Positions 1 to 10,599 of a stretch of 64,000 nt of DNA are shown in pieces. This stretch comes from Tolypeutes matacus (lineage: Eukaryota > Chordata > Mammalia > Cingulata > Chlamyphoridae), in assembly GCA_026826555.1 (NCBI GenBank), contig JAKSZT010054011.1, positions 204,033-268,032 on the forward strand, given 5' to 3'. The notes below the pieces were generated by a model, which made no database searches, was not told where the DNA came from, and saw only the letters and a list, made by a program, of their open reading frames with translations. Each line of letters begins with the position of its first letter. Position 1 is the stretch's first letter. The translations under genes and the position numbers were made by a program.

Positions 1-544
1 CCCAAATGAAACTTTCCCTGCTTTATTGGTCTCTGTCCAGGACTGTACTTACACAACAGGTGGTTCCTTCCTTAACCGACTGGTTGTGTTAAGGAGATAG
101 CAAGGGGGTGGTGGAGAGAAGAGATTGGAGTAAACCCAGCTTCATTAAAATTACAGGAGTTATTACCTGGTTGTTCTTTCAGACGGCCAATGGGCAGCAT
201 CAAGCTGGAAACCCAGAAGGATTTGTAATTTGCCAGCAGGACACAGTACCGCTGTGAGGGGCCCAGACAAGGGAAAGCTTGAGGGAGAGGGTTTTAAAAG
301 GAAGGAGGGCATTCAGCAGGACTGAAGGACAAGTGGAGGTTGCTCTGCTTGTTTGCAGCAGAACCAAAACTATCTTAAGGCTTTATTTCTGGAATGCCAG
401 GGAATAACACACCCCCAGGGTTTGAAAGGATTTCAGAGTTTGCTCTAACTACACCATGTGATGACTGAATCCCCAGCAAATAATAACCTGGCTTCTATCT
501 GAGTGCTTCCACTGTCAGGACAATCACTGCCTCTGGAGCCAATT
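1..544. other. single-copy sequence, no gene seen
   Basis: No repeat family, RNA gene or convincing reading frame is recognised here. A CCAAT box (GGCCAATGGG, about 185-194) and a TTTTAAAAGG tract (about 291-300) lie in the stretch, but their spacing and the lack of a CpG island do not make a promoter call. Confidence 0.5.
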
Positions 545-814
545 TATTTCAACAGTTGTTCATTTCATCAACAAATAATATTAATTTGGCACCTGCTAGG
601 CACTCGGTGCTGGGTACAGAGAGATGACTGGAATGGACTTGGCCCCAGCCCTGGTGGTACCTACAGTCTAGTGGAGGTGACAGATAGTAAACAAACACAT
701 GGATAGATAATAATAACTTATGATGTCATAAAAGACAGGGTCCTATGAGAGAAGATAACGGGATTGAGGATGGAAAACCTCGTTTAGATTTGGAGGTGAC
801 GTTTAATCTGAAAT
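545..814 (+). repeat. ancient dispersed repeat, 'family R' copy 1
   Basis: The wording GCACCTGCTAGGCACTC, then GGTACCTACAGTCTAGTGG and a run like AGTAAACAAACACATGG follow the order of a widespread ancient mammalian repeat. Related text recurs at 10600-11120, 11651-12010, 62720-63450 and 63880-64000. I cannot name the family with certainty. Divergence is high, as expected of a pre-eutherian or early eutherian insertion. Confidence 0.45.
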
Positions 815-1242
815 CTGAGGCGCTCTGCGGCCTCTCTTACTCCCTCTCCTACTACTACTGCTTCTTGCTCCCTCCACTCCAGCCACATTGGCCTCCTTGC
901 TGTTCTTTGAACATGCCAGACATGCTCCCACTTCTGGGGCCTGGATTGCTCTTGCTCCAGTTATCCTCTGGCTAATTTTCTCACTTCCTTCAAGTCTTGG
1001 CTCAAACCTCAACTTTTTTGATGAGGTCTGCCATCACCACTCCTCCCCTGCTTAAAATAGCAACTTGCCCATCGCTGCTGCCGCCTCCTGCCCTGGGACT
1101 CTCAGTTCTCCTTCTTGCTCTATTTTCCTTTTTTTCCTGAAGCACTTATCACCTAACATATTAATTTACTCCTTTATTATGTTCACTGTTTATAGTGTTT
1201 ATCCCTGGCTAGAATCTAAGTTCTATGAAGGCAGGGATTTTT
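815..1242 (+). repeat. LINE-2 3' region, left part
   Basis: Order and wording match the L2 3' end: CCAGCCACATTGGCCTCCTT, then TCACTTCCTTCAAGTCTTGG, then CACTTATCACCTAACATA, then CTAGAATCTAAG and GAAGGCAGGGATTTTT. The element stops at 1242 and resumes at 1957 with a 13-bp duplication (GGCAGGGATTTTT, 1230-1242 and 1957-1969). The intervening DNA is therefore a later insertion. Confidence 0.8.
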
Positions 1243-1956
1243 TCCCCCCATATAATAAACTTTATTTTTAAAGAGGTTTTAGATTGGAGAAAAGTTACAT
1301 CAAAAGTATAAGGGATTCCCATGTGCCCCCAGCCCCATCTTCCGCTTATTAATAGCATCTTACAATAGTGTGGTACATTTGTTAAAATTGATACATAGAC
1401 ATTGAAGCATTACTATTAACCAAGGTTATAGTTTACGTTTGTGGTTTACACTTAATACCCTAAAAATGCCCCATGTTCTACCTATTCTTCCTTCCTCCTC
1501 CTCGCAGAACCTTTGGTAACCACTTATATCCGTATTACATGTTCTTCTGTTACTACAATAATAATAAGTTTACTTTGTCCATGGTTGCATTCCCCCTTAT
1601 GTTTGTTCATTCCTCAACTTTGAGGATTTTGGGATGGTGATACCTGCTCTGCTTGAGATTGAGAAGAGGCTTAGCTCTTATGGGGCAGATGGAGAGAACT
1701 GTTTTGCTTGCAGTTGTGGATGCTCTCTGTTTTTTGGGGATGGGGGTTGCTCGTCATCATCATTTTTTTCATTGTCCTGGGTGAGTCCAATGAACTGGAG
1801 AGTAGGTGTTTGCTGCAACTCTGCCAGGGCCTCCCAACCCTTCTCTCCTGCAAACCCAAGACTCCCTCTCTTTTCCCAGGGAATAGAGCTCAACCAGCAT
1901 GTGAGCAGACTGAAGAGTTAAGTCTCTGGCACATATAGTTAATGGTCATAGTGGAG
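1243..1956 (-). mobile_element. family A retroposon, 5'-truncated, inserted in L2
   Basis: This block shares long stretches with 28363-30145, 41403-41761 and 47517-48715, for example AGTGTGGTACATTTG near the 3' end and GTCCAATGAACTGGAGAGTAGG near 1785-1806. It has a T-rich left edge (the element's 3' end, antisense) and a 13-bp TSD, so it was copied by an L1-type mechanism. About 60 bp at 1823-1884 is foreign to the other copies (see findings). No credible reading frame. Family name unknown to me. Confidence 0.7.
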
Positions 1957-2065
1957 GGCAGGGATTTTTGTCTGTTTTAGTGACTGCTGTATCCCTAGCA
2001 CCACAACAGTGTCTAGAAGAGAGTGGCCTGGAGCAATAAATAGTGGTTGAATAAATATAGGAGTA
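1957..2065 (+). repeat. LINE-2 3' region, right part
   Basis: Continues the L2 tail interrupted at 1242: GGCAGGGATTTTTGTCTG, GCTGTATCCCTAGCACC, then a terminal GAATAAATA-like end. It begins with the duplicated target site. Confidence 0.8.
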
Positions 2066-2430
2066 AGGCCTGTGGGGAGTCAGGAAGCGTGTTAGAGGCA
2101 GAGGGATCTGCATGCATACTGGCCCAGAGGTGAGAGAGAGCTCAGCACACTCCTGGACAGAAAGAATGACAGGGGAGCTAAGGGCAGAGCCATGGGAATT
2201 GAGATTGCAGGGTGGGCTGGGGCCAGATCTTTGGACTTCTCTGACATGGGATGATTTTACTTATACTGGATCCAGATCCGTCTCCTTACTGATATTACCC
2301 CTGTTCTTAGTTCTCCACCTTGGTAAAACATCAAGAAATCTTTTAACATATGGTGGCTTATCAGATATTTAATAATGAATGTCATGACTGCTCCCCACCT
2401 TTGAGTTTTCTCCTGGCTGATGGTCCTGGT
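2066..2430. other. no gene; low-similarity ancient repeat or single copy
   Basis: The first 170 bases (GTCAGGAAGCGTG to CTGGACAGAAAG) faintly resemble family R. The rest is not recognised. Reading frames here are short and show no known motif. Confidence 0.35.
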
Positions 2431-2795
2431 TTCTTTGACTATTTTTTTTTTTAACTGAATAAATGTGAGTTTATTTTTTGCTGACATAAAGTTTAATTCA
2501 GTCTTCTTGATTGGTGGGAGACCTTTCCTTAGCAGTAATTCTGAGGCCAGGTTCCTTCCTTCCATCTTGTATCTATGCTAATTTTCAATAAATGCCTCCC
2601 GGGTCACCTTGGAAGGGGGCAGAGCATGAAAGCTTGCTTGCCCTGGACATGTCTTACATCCCTTCTACCCCCATTCCATTGGCCAAAACTCAGTTATGCA
2701 GCCACACTGAACTGCAAGGATGTGCTCTGGCTGTGTGTCCAGGAAGAAGAGGAAATTGGTTTTGTGATCAGCAAGTACCTCTGACAATTGTATTT
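2431..2795. repeat. ancient dispersed repeat, family not named
   Basis: CATTGGCCAAAACTCAG, CCACACTGAACTGCAAGG and TGTGTCCAGGAAGAAGAGG occur in the order I remember from an old mammalian interspersed repeat, but I cannot assign LINE or LTR. An impure T tract (2443-2453) and an AATAAA (2587-2592) are present. Confidence 0.4.
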
Positions 2796-3171
2796 ATTAG
2801 TTCAGCATCATCCTTCCTCACTTGTATTCCTTTCCTTTCTGATGAGGGGGAATTTTGAATCTTCTGACTCTCCAGTCTTTCTCCTCTGCTTATGCATTGA
2901 TCTGTCAATGTTCCTCTGAAAATGCCAGAACTGAGCATGGCACCCTGGAGGGAGTTGAGCATGGCAGAGCAGGTAGGTGGAATTGACATAATTTAGGTAC
3001 CCTCTCTCAGCCCTCAGGACTCTAGGGGGGTGCCAGTGGTCCATTCCCATTCCTTTTGCCTCTCCACCTGCTTGGAGAGGTTTCTTGGAACCTCTTTCAG
3101 GAAGGGACATCTCCCTTTCCAATCATGTCACCGGTATTCTCACAAGTCTAGAGGTAATATATTAAGTGCTT
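2796..3171. other. single-copy sequence, no gene seen
   Basis: About 375 bases with no recognised repeat. A 104-codon open frame on the minus strand overlaps it but has no recognisable domain and extends into repeat-like DNA, so it is not called. Confidence 0.4.
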
Positions 3172-3275
3172 GGAGCATGGGCTTCAGTATCTGATAAAAC
3201 TGGGTTGGAGTTCTCCCTCCTTTTCTTACTAGCTGTGTGACATTGAGCAAGTATTTTTCTTTCTTTTTTTTTTTT
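3172..3275 (+). repeat. MIR SINE, first part (split by two retrocopies)
   Basis: GAGCATGGGCTTCAGT and TTACTAGCTGTGTGACATTGAGCAAG match the MIR core. The MIR is cut first by the U1 pseudogene and again by the chimeric retrocopy. A 12-base remnant survives at 3459-3470, and the element resumes at 7857 with CAGTTTCCTTACCTGTAAAATGG. The last bases of this interval are the U1 copy's poly(A) tract on the other strand. Confidence 0.75.
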
Positions 3276-3447
3276 CAGGAGCGAGTGCAAATATAGTCCC
3301 CCCACTACCACAAATTACGCAGTTGACTTTCCTGCATTTGGGGAAATTGCAGGGGTCAGCACATGGGAGGGCAATGGATAAGCCTCGCCCTGGGAAAACC
3401 ACCTTTGTGATCATGTGCTTATGGTATCTCCCCTGCCAGGTAAGTAT
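3276..3447 (-). pseudogene. RNU1 pseudogene: U1 spliceosomal snRNA retropseudogene
   Basis: The minus strand starts ATACTTACCTGGCAGGGG, the exact U1 5' end that pairs with 5' splice sites. It continues through GGTGGTTTTCCCAGGG and GCTTATCCATTG to the Sm site TAATTTGTGGTAG. Length is 172 nt against 164-165 for U1; an 8-nt insertion follows TACCAT, and loop II reads TTGCCCTCC instead of TTGCACTCC. A run of about 12 A follows the 3' end. A 13-bp TSD flanks the copy (ATTGAGCAAGTAT 3242-3254; ATTGAGCATGTAT 3446-3458). It lacks snRNA promoter elements because the upstream DNA is MIR, so it is an L1-mobilised dead copy. Confidence 0.93.
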
Positions 3448-3935
3448 TGAGCATGTATCGTAACCTTTTTATTTTTTTATTTATTTATTTATTTTTTTTT
3501 TGGGAAATGATAAATGCCAGCTTTATTGTATTGTACTGTTTGGTACGTAATTCCATTTCTTATTTCCTACAGGTGCGCAAATGCATCAAATGTAATGATA
3601 AATCTATGGTTTTGGACATACAATGTACAAAGGTATAAGTGGTAACAAGTAAAACAAAAGGTAAGGGAATGGAGGGGCAGAGGAAAAGTATACGTGTATG
3701 CTATGGAAGTCAAGTTGGTATCAAATGAAATATGACTGTTACATATTTAGGATGTTAAATTTTAACCCCATGGTAACCACAAGGAAAAGAGATGAAAAAT
3801 ATATCCAGATAGAAAAGAAAAGGCACTCAATATGGTACAACCCCAAAAATCAAATAAATATACAAGTAGTCATTAATGGAAGAATTGAGAAACAAAAAAG
3901 TTGTAAGATTTACAAAGGTTAAGAGTGAAATGGTA

Positions 3936-4037
3936 TATTTATTCATCTGTGTTTTTACTTTTTAGTTTTTAATTGTTTATATTTTCAATTATTAAACGTA
4001 CAAAATAAAGTTTAAAAAAAATGCTAAAAAAAAAAAA
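3936..4037 (+). mobile_element. very short L1 3'-end insertion
   Basis: About 100 bases ending in ACAAAATAAAG plus two A-rich runs, homologous to 51920-52015. A 12-bp TSD AGTGAAATGGTA lies at 3924-3935 and 4038-4049, so this is a strongly 5'-truncated L1 copy inside the older L1. Confidence 0.75.
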
Positions 4038-4236
4038 AGTGAAATGGTAGAAGAAAGTCCTGTCTTATCAGTAGTGACTTTAATGTAAATGGATTAAACT
4101 CTCCAGTCAAAAGGCAGAGATTGGCAGAATAGATAAAAAAGCATGATACAACTATATGAACTCTCAAAAGACTCACCTTAAATTCAAAGACACATGTAGT
4201 AAGAGAGGGAAAGGATGGAGAAAAAAATACAATGCA

Positions 4237-5317
4237 CGTGGAGGACTGTTTGGCAGTTCCTAAAGAAGGTAAACATAGACTTGCCACATGGCCTGGCAAT
4301 ACCACTACTAGGTATATACCCAGAAGAACTGAGAGCAGACATCTGCACACCAATGTTCATAGTGGCATTATTCACAATTGTCAAAAGATGGAAACAACCT
4401 AGGTGTTCATCAACCAATGAATGGATAAACAAATTGTGGTGTATACATTTGATGGAATATTATGCAGCTGTAAGAAGAAATGAAGTCATGAAGCATACGA
4501 CAACATGGATAAACCTGAAGGACGTTATGTTGAGTGAAGAAAACCAGACACAAAAGGACAAATACTGTATGAACTAAATATACTGTATAAACTCATGGAG
4601 TTAATAACTAGACTAGAGATTAGAGAATGGAAAGTTGAGGGTTAACCTGTGCAGAATTGGTAAAAAGGCTGTTTGTTAATCTTTTGAAGTGAATAGAAAA
4701 GGTGAAAGCACACCATAGTGTTTGTAACTAGCAGTGCTATTACATGGGTACGACAGTGGTTGAAAGGGAGTACCTAAAGTCTAGTATAGTACTAAAAGGA
4801 AAGCTAAAAAATGTAACATGGGGCTGTATAGCACAGAAAAACCTCATGTGAAATATGAATATGGGTAATATTGCATATATAAGCCATTTTCTTTGAAACT
4901 GAACAAATATATATGTTACAAGATGTTAATATCAGGCAAAAAAATCCATTATGCTAAGTGAAAGAAACCAGACACAAAGTACTACATATGGTATGATTCC
5001 ATTTATATAAAATGTAAATATAAATCAATTAGATTAGTGGTTATGTAGGGCTAGGGAAGGATAGAGGGATTGAGAGGTAACTGCTAAGGGGTGTGGAGTC
5101 TTTCTTTTTGGAGTAATGAAATTGCTCTAAAATTTTTTGTGGTGATGAATGCATAACACTGTGATTATACTAAAAGCCACTGACTGTACACTGTGGATAG
5201 ATTGCATGGTATGTGAATATATCTCAATAAAACTGCTTTTTAAAACAAAGAGCCTACAACAGTGTTGGCACATAGTAGAGAACCAACAAATATTCAGCAA
5301 AATGGTAAAAAACAAAC
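4237..5317 (+). mobile_element. nested L1 3' end(s) with extra tail
   Basis: Begins in the last ~110 codons of ORF2 (motifs [33 protein letters not shown]). A first 3' UTR follows, then at about 4939 a second ORF2 end and UTR of an older L1 type ending near AATAAAACTGC (5225-5235). Some 55 bases unlike L1 (GGCACATAGTAGAGAACC) and a new A-rich end follow. Flanks read AAAAAATACAATGCA (left) and AAAAAATCACCATGCA (right), matching the interrupted host L1, so this is a later insertion. Confidence 0.7.
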
Positions 5318-6122
5318 AAAAAATCACCATGCAAGTAGCAGCCAAAAGAGAGCTGGGGTAGTTACACTAAAAGCAGATAAAATAGACTTTAAGTTAAAAA
5401 AAAAAATTAGTTATAAGGGACAAAGAAAGTCATAATAATCTGATAAAGGGATCAATTCAACAAGAAAATGTAACAATTATAAATATGTACACACCTAACA
5501 GCAGAGTCCCAAAATATACGACACAAATACTGACATTTGAAGGGAGAAATTGATGGTTCTACATTAACAGTAGGAGACTTTAATACACCACTCTCAATAA
5601 CAGATATAGAACATCTAGTCAAAAGATCAATAAGGAAACACAAGACTTGAATGATACTCTAAACTAACTAAACCTAACAGACATATATAGAACATTTCAC
5701 CCAACAACAGAATATTCTCCTCAAGAGTACAGGGATCATTCTCCGGGACAGACCATATGTTGGGTCATAAGACAAGTCTCAATAAATTAAAAAATATTGA
5801 AATCATACAATGTATCACCCTCCAACCATAACAGATGAAGCTAGAAACCAGTAACAAAGGGAGAAATGGAAAATTCACAAACATGGAAATTAAACAGCAT
5901 ATACTTAAACAGCCAATAGAATAAAACGAAATCACAAGGAAAATTAGGAAATATGTTCAGGCAAAAGAAAATGAAAATACAACATACCAAAACTTATGGG
6001 ATGCAGTGAAGGCAGTGCTGAGAGGGAAATTTACAGCTCTAAATGCCTACGTTAAAAAGGTTTCAAAGACTTTAAATCAGAGACCTAACCTCAAAACTGG
6101 AAGAACTAGAAAAAGAAGAGCA

Positions 6123-6480
6123 TGGGAAATGGATGTAGCTCAAGGGACTGGGCTCCCATCTACCATATAGGAGGTGCAGAGTTCGATTCCCGGGGCCTCC
6201 TGGTGAAAGATGAGCTGGCCTGCACAAAGAGCTGGCACAGCAAGATGACACAACGAAGAGAGACACAGAAGAGAGACCATAAGAGATGCAGCAGACCAGG
6301 GAGCTGAGGTGGCGCAAGAGATTGAGCGCCCCTCTCCCACTCCAGAAGGTCCCAGGATTGGATCCTGGTGCCACCTGAAGAGAAGACAAGCAGACACAGA
6401 AGAACACAGAGAGCAGACAGCGAGCACAACAACAACGGGGGGGGGGGGCGGAGATAAATAAATAAATCCTAAAAAAAAAA
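6123..6480 (+). mobile_element. DAS-SINE, dimeric older type
   Basis: Two tRNA-like heads (TGTAGCTCAAGGG with GTTCGATTCCC; GGTGGCGCAAGAG with GGATTGGATCC) separated by a GAGAGACACAGAAGAG spacer, with a G-run and an A tail at the end. Imperfect TSD AAAAGA(A/G)GAGCA (6111-6122 and 6481-6492). Inserted in the L1 ORF2. Confidence 0.85.
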
Positions 6481-6538
6481 AAAAGAGGAGCAAACTAAAC
6501 CCAAAGCAAGCAGAAGGAAGGAGATAAAGAGCAGAGAT

Positions 6539-6725
6539 GCAGAGATAATGGGAAGTGGCTGTGGCTCAATCAGTAGGGCTCCCGTTTACCATATGGGAGG
6601 CCCCGGGTTCGGCTCCCGGGGCCTCCTGGTGAAGGCAAGCCCGCCCGCACGGCGTGGCCAGCTGACCCAGCGAGCACAAGCAGCAAGCGGGGGACAAATG
6701 AATAAATAAATAAAATCTTAAAAAG
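6539..6725 (+). mobile_element. DAS-SINE, long-body type
   Basis: The head reads GGCTGTGGCTCAATCAGTAG with B box GGTTCGGCTCCC; the body GCACGGCGTGGCCAGCTGAC leads to an AATAAATAAATAAAATCTT tail. It is the same type as the minus-strand copies at 9867, 16817, 19289, 26678, 31262 and 35626, and looks young by sequence similarity. Confidence 0.9.
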
Positions 6726-6821
6726 GGGGTTGGATGTGGCTCAACTGGCTGGGCGTCCGTCCCCCACATGGAGGGACCCGGGTTCGATCCCCGGGACTTC
6801 CCGGTAAAAAAAAAAAAAAAA
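6726..6821 (+). mobile_element. short tRNA-like SINE monomer
   Basis: A ~75-bp tRNA-like unit (GATGTGGCTCAACTGG; GGTTCGATCCCCGGG) followed directly by a run of about 19 A. It lies in the tail of the preceding SINE. AGAGCAGAGAT occurs on both sides of the pair (6528-6538 and 6822-6832), suggesting a shared target site. Confidence 0.8.
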
Positions 6822-7298
6822 AAGAGCAGAGATAAAATGAAATAGAGAAATAGAGAGAATCAACAAACCCAAAAGTTTGTTCTTTGAATATATCAATAAC
6901 AGTGACAAACCTTTAGCTAGATTGACAAAGAAAAAAAGGAGAGGATACAAATAACAAAAATCAGAAATGATAAGGGGGTCATTACTACTGGCCCTGCTGA
7001 AAGAAAAAGGACTATAAGAAGATATTATGAACAACTGTATGCCAATAAATCAGATAACTTAGATGAAATGGACAAATTCTTAGAAACACACAAACTACCT
7101 ATACTGACTCAAGAAATAGATGTCAACAAACCAATTATTAGTGAAGAGATTCAATGAGTCATCAAAAAGCTTCCAACAAAGAAAATCCCAGGACCAGATG
7201 GCTTCACAGGGAAATTTTGCCAACATTCCAAGAAGACTTAACTCCAATTCTGCTCAAATTCTTCAAAAATTGAAGAGGAGGGAACATTCCCTAATTCA

Positions 7299-7841
<543 letters not shown>

Positions 7842-7856
7842 TATCGTAACCTTTTT

Positions 7857-8010
7857 AAAGCACAGTTTCCTTACCTGTAAAATGGAGATCATCATCATCA
7901 TCATATAGGATCTCTCTGGAGAGTCAATGTGATAATTGAATTCAAATGCTTAGCACAGAGCTGGCTCATGGTAAGTGCTCAAAAAATGGTGGCTAATAAT
8001 GATGACAATA
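7857..8010 (+). repeat. MIR SINE, second part
   Basis: Continues the MIR begun at 3172: CAGTTTCCTTACCTGTAAAATGG, GCTTAGCACAGAGCTGGCTCA, AAGTGCTCAAAAAATGGTGG. A short CAT triplet run (ATCATCATCATCATCAT) lies inside. Confidence 0.8.
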
Positions 8011-9024
8011 ATTAATAACTTTCTCCTCCAGCTAAACGATTCTCCTCAATGTTCTTCAAATAGTTCTTGTTTCCTTCCTCTGTATATTAGCTCCCAATTT
8101 TCCATTACCCATGCTATCTTTCCTTGCCTCTCTCTGTCAATCCATCTCTTCCTTTGATTTCCAACTTGACTATCTTCTAGACTTAAAACTACACACGTGC
8201 CATGCCTTGTCCCTGTTGAGAAATGAACAGCAGAACCAGACACTGAAGTATTAGGGGAAATTACAGTGTGTAGATTTTCCCAGAACCCCTTTCTCCTCCC
8301 ACCTAGAAGCTGCTGGAAATGTTTTATTCATGAGGCTGAGCCAGGGTCTCCCAACCCTTCTCTCCTCCAAACCCGACTCCCTCTCTTTTCCCAGGGAACA
8401 GCCACCACAGACAATTTTACGGTCTGACAGGCTGTTGCAGAGTGTATTTGGCAAGTCATTTTCTGTTTTCCAAAACTAATTAGAGATGGATAAATTTAAA
8501 TGGTTGTGGAAGCCAACAATAAAACATTATGTCCTCATTAGCTGAAATAATGCTATGGCTTCCCCTCTCATAGAAAGCATCTTGACTCAGAAAAACTGGG
8601 CTCTGGCTCAGTGGTGTGCTGGAGCTGGTCACAGCTGCCCACACTGCTCGTGGGAGTCAGCCGTGTGCATCCCGGCCCAGCTCCACTTTCACTCCCCTAA
8701 CCTTGCTAGCTTGGAACTGACCCTAGTGGAAATATTTACTCCATGGAAATGGACTCCACCCCAAGCTGGTGGTTCTGGCTGTTCTGCAGTGACCAGGTCC
8801 AGCTATCTTTGAAGCTCACATATGAAGCATGAAGTGCCAGGCATTATTATGATTAATTGTCTTTGGAGGTAGCTTTTCTTCTCTTGGGTCTCAAGGCTCC
8901 TGTGAGTGTCTCACAGAGCACTTAGTTTTGGGGGAAGGGACTGGACATGTGAAGCAGAGGCAAGGGAGGGTGGTTTCCACAGCAACCTGGGTAAAGAGTG
9001 GGGCTGGGAGGCATGTGTAAGCAG
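8011..9024. other. mostly single-copy sequence, no gene seen
   Basis: No coding region is supported. A ~60-bp segment at 8340-8399 is nearly identical to 1823-1884 (see findings). The remainder has no recognised repeat. Confidence 0.45.
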
Positions 9025-9157
9025 CTCTTCTCCAATGGTCATGTTAAAATGCAGATTCTAATTCAGTAGGTCTGGGGTGGTGCCTGGAATTCTTCCTTCC
9101 TAACAAGCTCCCAGGTGCTGCTAGTGCTGCTATGCACCACTCTGTGAGTAACAAGGC
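9025..9157 (+). repeat. MER5A-like hAT-Charlie DNA transposon remnant
   Basis: TTCAGTAGGTCTGGGGTGG, CTAACAAGCTCCCAGGTG and CACCACTCTGTGAGTAAC follow the MER5A consensus order. Terminal inverted repeats are eroded. It is a nonautonomous fossil with no coding capacity. Confidence 0.7.
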
Positions 9158-9319
9158 TTTGAAGGAGAATTTGATAGTGGGCAGAGAAATCTGGAACTTT
9201 GAGAAGACTTGCCAAAAGTGAAGTCTACCAAAGCTCAAGGACTGGAGCTTCTCTTGCCTCTGCCTCCATCTTGCCAGCTTAGAGGGAGAAAGAGCATTAT
9301 CATAGCTGTGAAAGATGCC

Positions 9320-9490
9320 AGGGTGTGATCTGGCAGATACGTATTCAAACCCCATCTCTACCAAAATGTATACCTTTGGCAAATTGCTGACTTTTTCTGA
9401 GTCTCAGTTTTGTAACTATAAAATGAGGCTATCACTCATTTTGTAGACACTGGGACGGTTGTCAGGATTAAAGGAAAGTACATAGCATGG
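9320..9490 (+). repeat. MIR SINE
   Basis: Order of motifs: TTCAAACCCCATCTCTACC, CTGAGTCTCAGTTTTGTAAC, TATAAAATGAGGC, TTGTCAGGATTAAAGG. Diverged MIR in plus orientation. Confidence 0.7.
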
Positions 9491-9866
9491 CTCCCAGCTT
9501 CCAGTGGTAGCCCCACGACTTAAACTCCTTCCTCTCCCCAACTTCCGCATCAGTCTCAAGTCTAAGGTCAAACACCTTCTCTAGCAAACAAACCACTTTT
9601 GTATCCCAAAGTGCTGGTTTTTAAATGATGAAAATTAAAAGTTGTTTTTTCAAAATTTCAAAAAATAAAAAAAATCCAAAGACACCCATGTTCTCCCTTA
9701 CACAGTGACTCTACAATGAACATTTTGGTATATTTCTTGTCACACTTTTATATGCATTTTATTTTAAAACAAAAAATGGTGTTGTGTCCAACATATTGTT
9801 TTGGAACCTGCTTTTAAACTTAATCTGCTATTGGTGGGTTTCACTGTCTCTAACACTCGTTATTTT
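9491..9866. other. no gene; possibly an old LINE fragment
   Basis: TCTACAATGAACATTTTGG and ATATTGTTTTGGAACCTGC sound like an old LINE 3' region, but I cannot place them. Nothing coding is seen. Confidence 0.3.
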
Positions 9867-10052
9867 TTTTTTTTAAGATTTTATTTATTTATTCATTTAT
9901 CCCCCCCTTACTGCCTGCGCTCTCCGGGTCAGCTAACCACGCCGTGTGGGCGGGGGCGGGCCTGCCCCCACCAGGAGGCCCCGGGAACGAACCATATGGG
10001 GTTTACCATATGGTAAACGGGAGCCCTACTGATTGAGCCACAGCCGCTTCCC
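9867..10052 (-). mobile_element. DAS-SINE, long-body type
   Basis: Antisense copy: AAGATTTTATTTATTTATTC, the GGTCAGCTAACCACGCCG body, and a head ending in CCACAGCCGCTTCCC. TSD AACACTC(G/A)TTATTTT (9852-9866 and 10053-10067). A small internal duplication (CATATGGGGTTTACCATATGG) disturbs the head. Confidence 0.92.
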
Positions 10053-10067
10053 AACACTCATTATTTT

Positions 10068-10599
10068 AATGGCTGTAGATTTAAAGTAGCCGTTGAAAGA
10101 CTTGACTGAAGGTAGGGAACAAAATCCGCCTGCTCTGTTCAGTTTCGCCTTTCAGGAAGGAATGTGGCAGGCTGTGGGGAGCAGCTTCTGGAGTCTTCCT
10201 CTTGGTTTCCTCAGGAGCCTCGGTCTCTGAACACCTCCAGGCCATCCAGAGAAGACCAGAGTCAGCAATGCCCTGCACGTGGAGAAACCCCAGCTGAATC
10301 CTCAGGGAGGACAGGGACTTACTCTGAGGAGAGTAAAAAATAAGGTTCTGATCCAAGGAAAATCTGTGACTAGAGAACATCCAAGAAATCTGCAGTGAGT
10401 CATGGAATGAGAAGTGCTGAGTGAAGGAAAATCCCACGAGGGAAAAATAACTCAACTCTCTGCAACCTCTTTTCTCACTAGGATCCTCAAATACCTTACC
10501 AGCTCTTCTTGGTAATGACTGGCTCTTCATGGTCCTTTAAGGCCAGAAGCTGCTGCGAGGAAGCTCTGTGAGAGGGGGAAGGTATTCATTTATCCATTC
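10068..10599. other. single-copy sequence with one long open frame, gene not supported
   Basis: A 149-codon open frame on the minus strand (10081-10530) is the longest frame outside recognised repeats. Its serine-rich product shows no domain I know. No Kozak context, splice pattern or homologue was recognised, so it is not annotated as a CDS. Confidence 0.4.

Noticed and set aside
185..300. CCAAT box and TTTTAAAAGG as a possible promoter
   Set aside because: About 105 bp apart, no CpG island, no open frame or exon pattern downstream; too weak to call.
10081..10530. 149-codon minus-strand frame in single-copy DNA
   Set aside because: Longest non-repeat frame, but no domain, no start context and no splice or codon pattern. 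One such frame is expected by chance in 64 kb read six ways.
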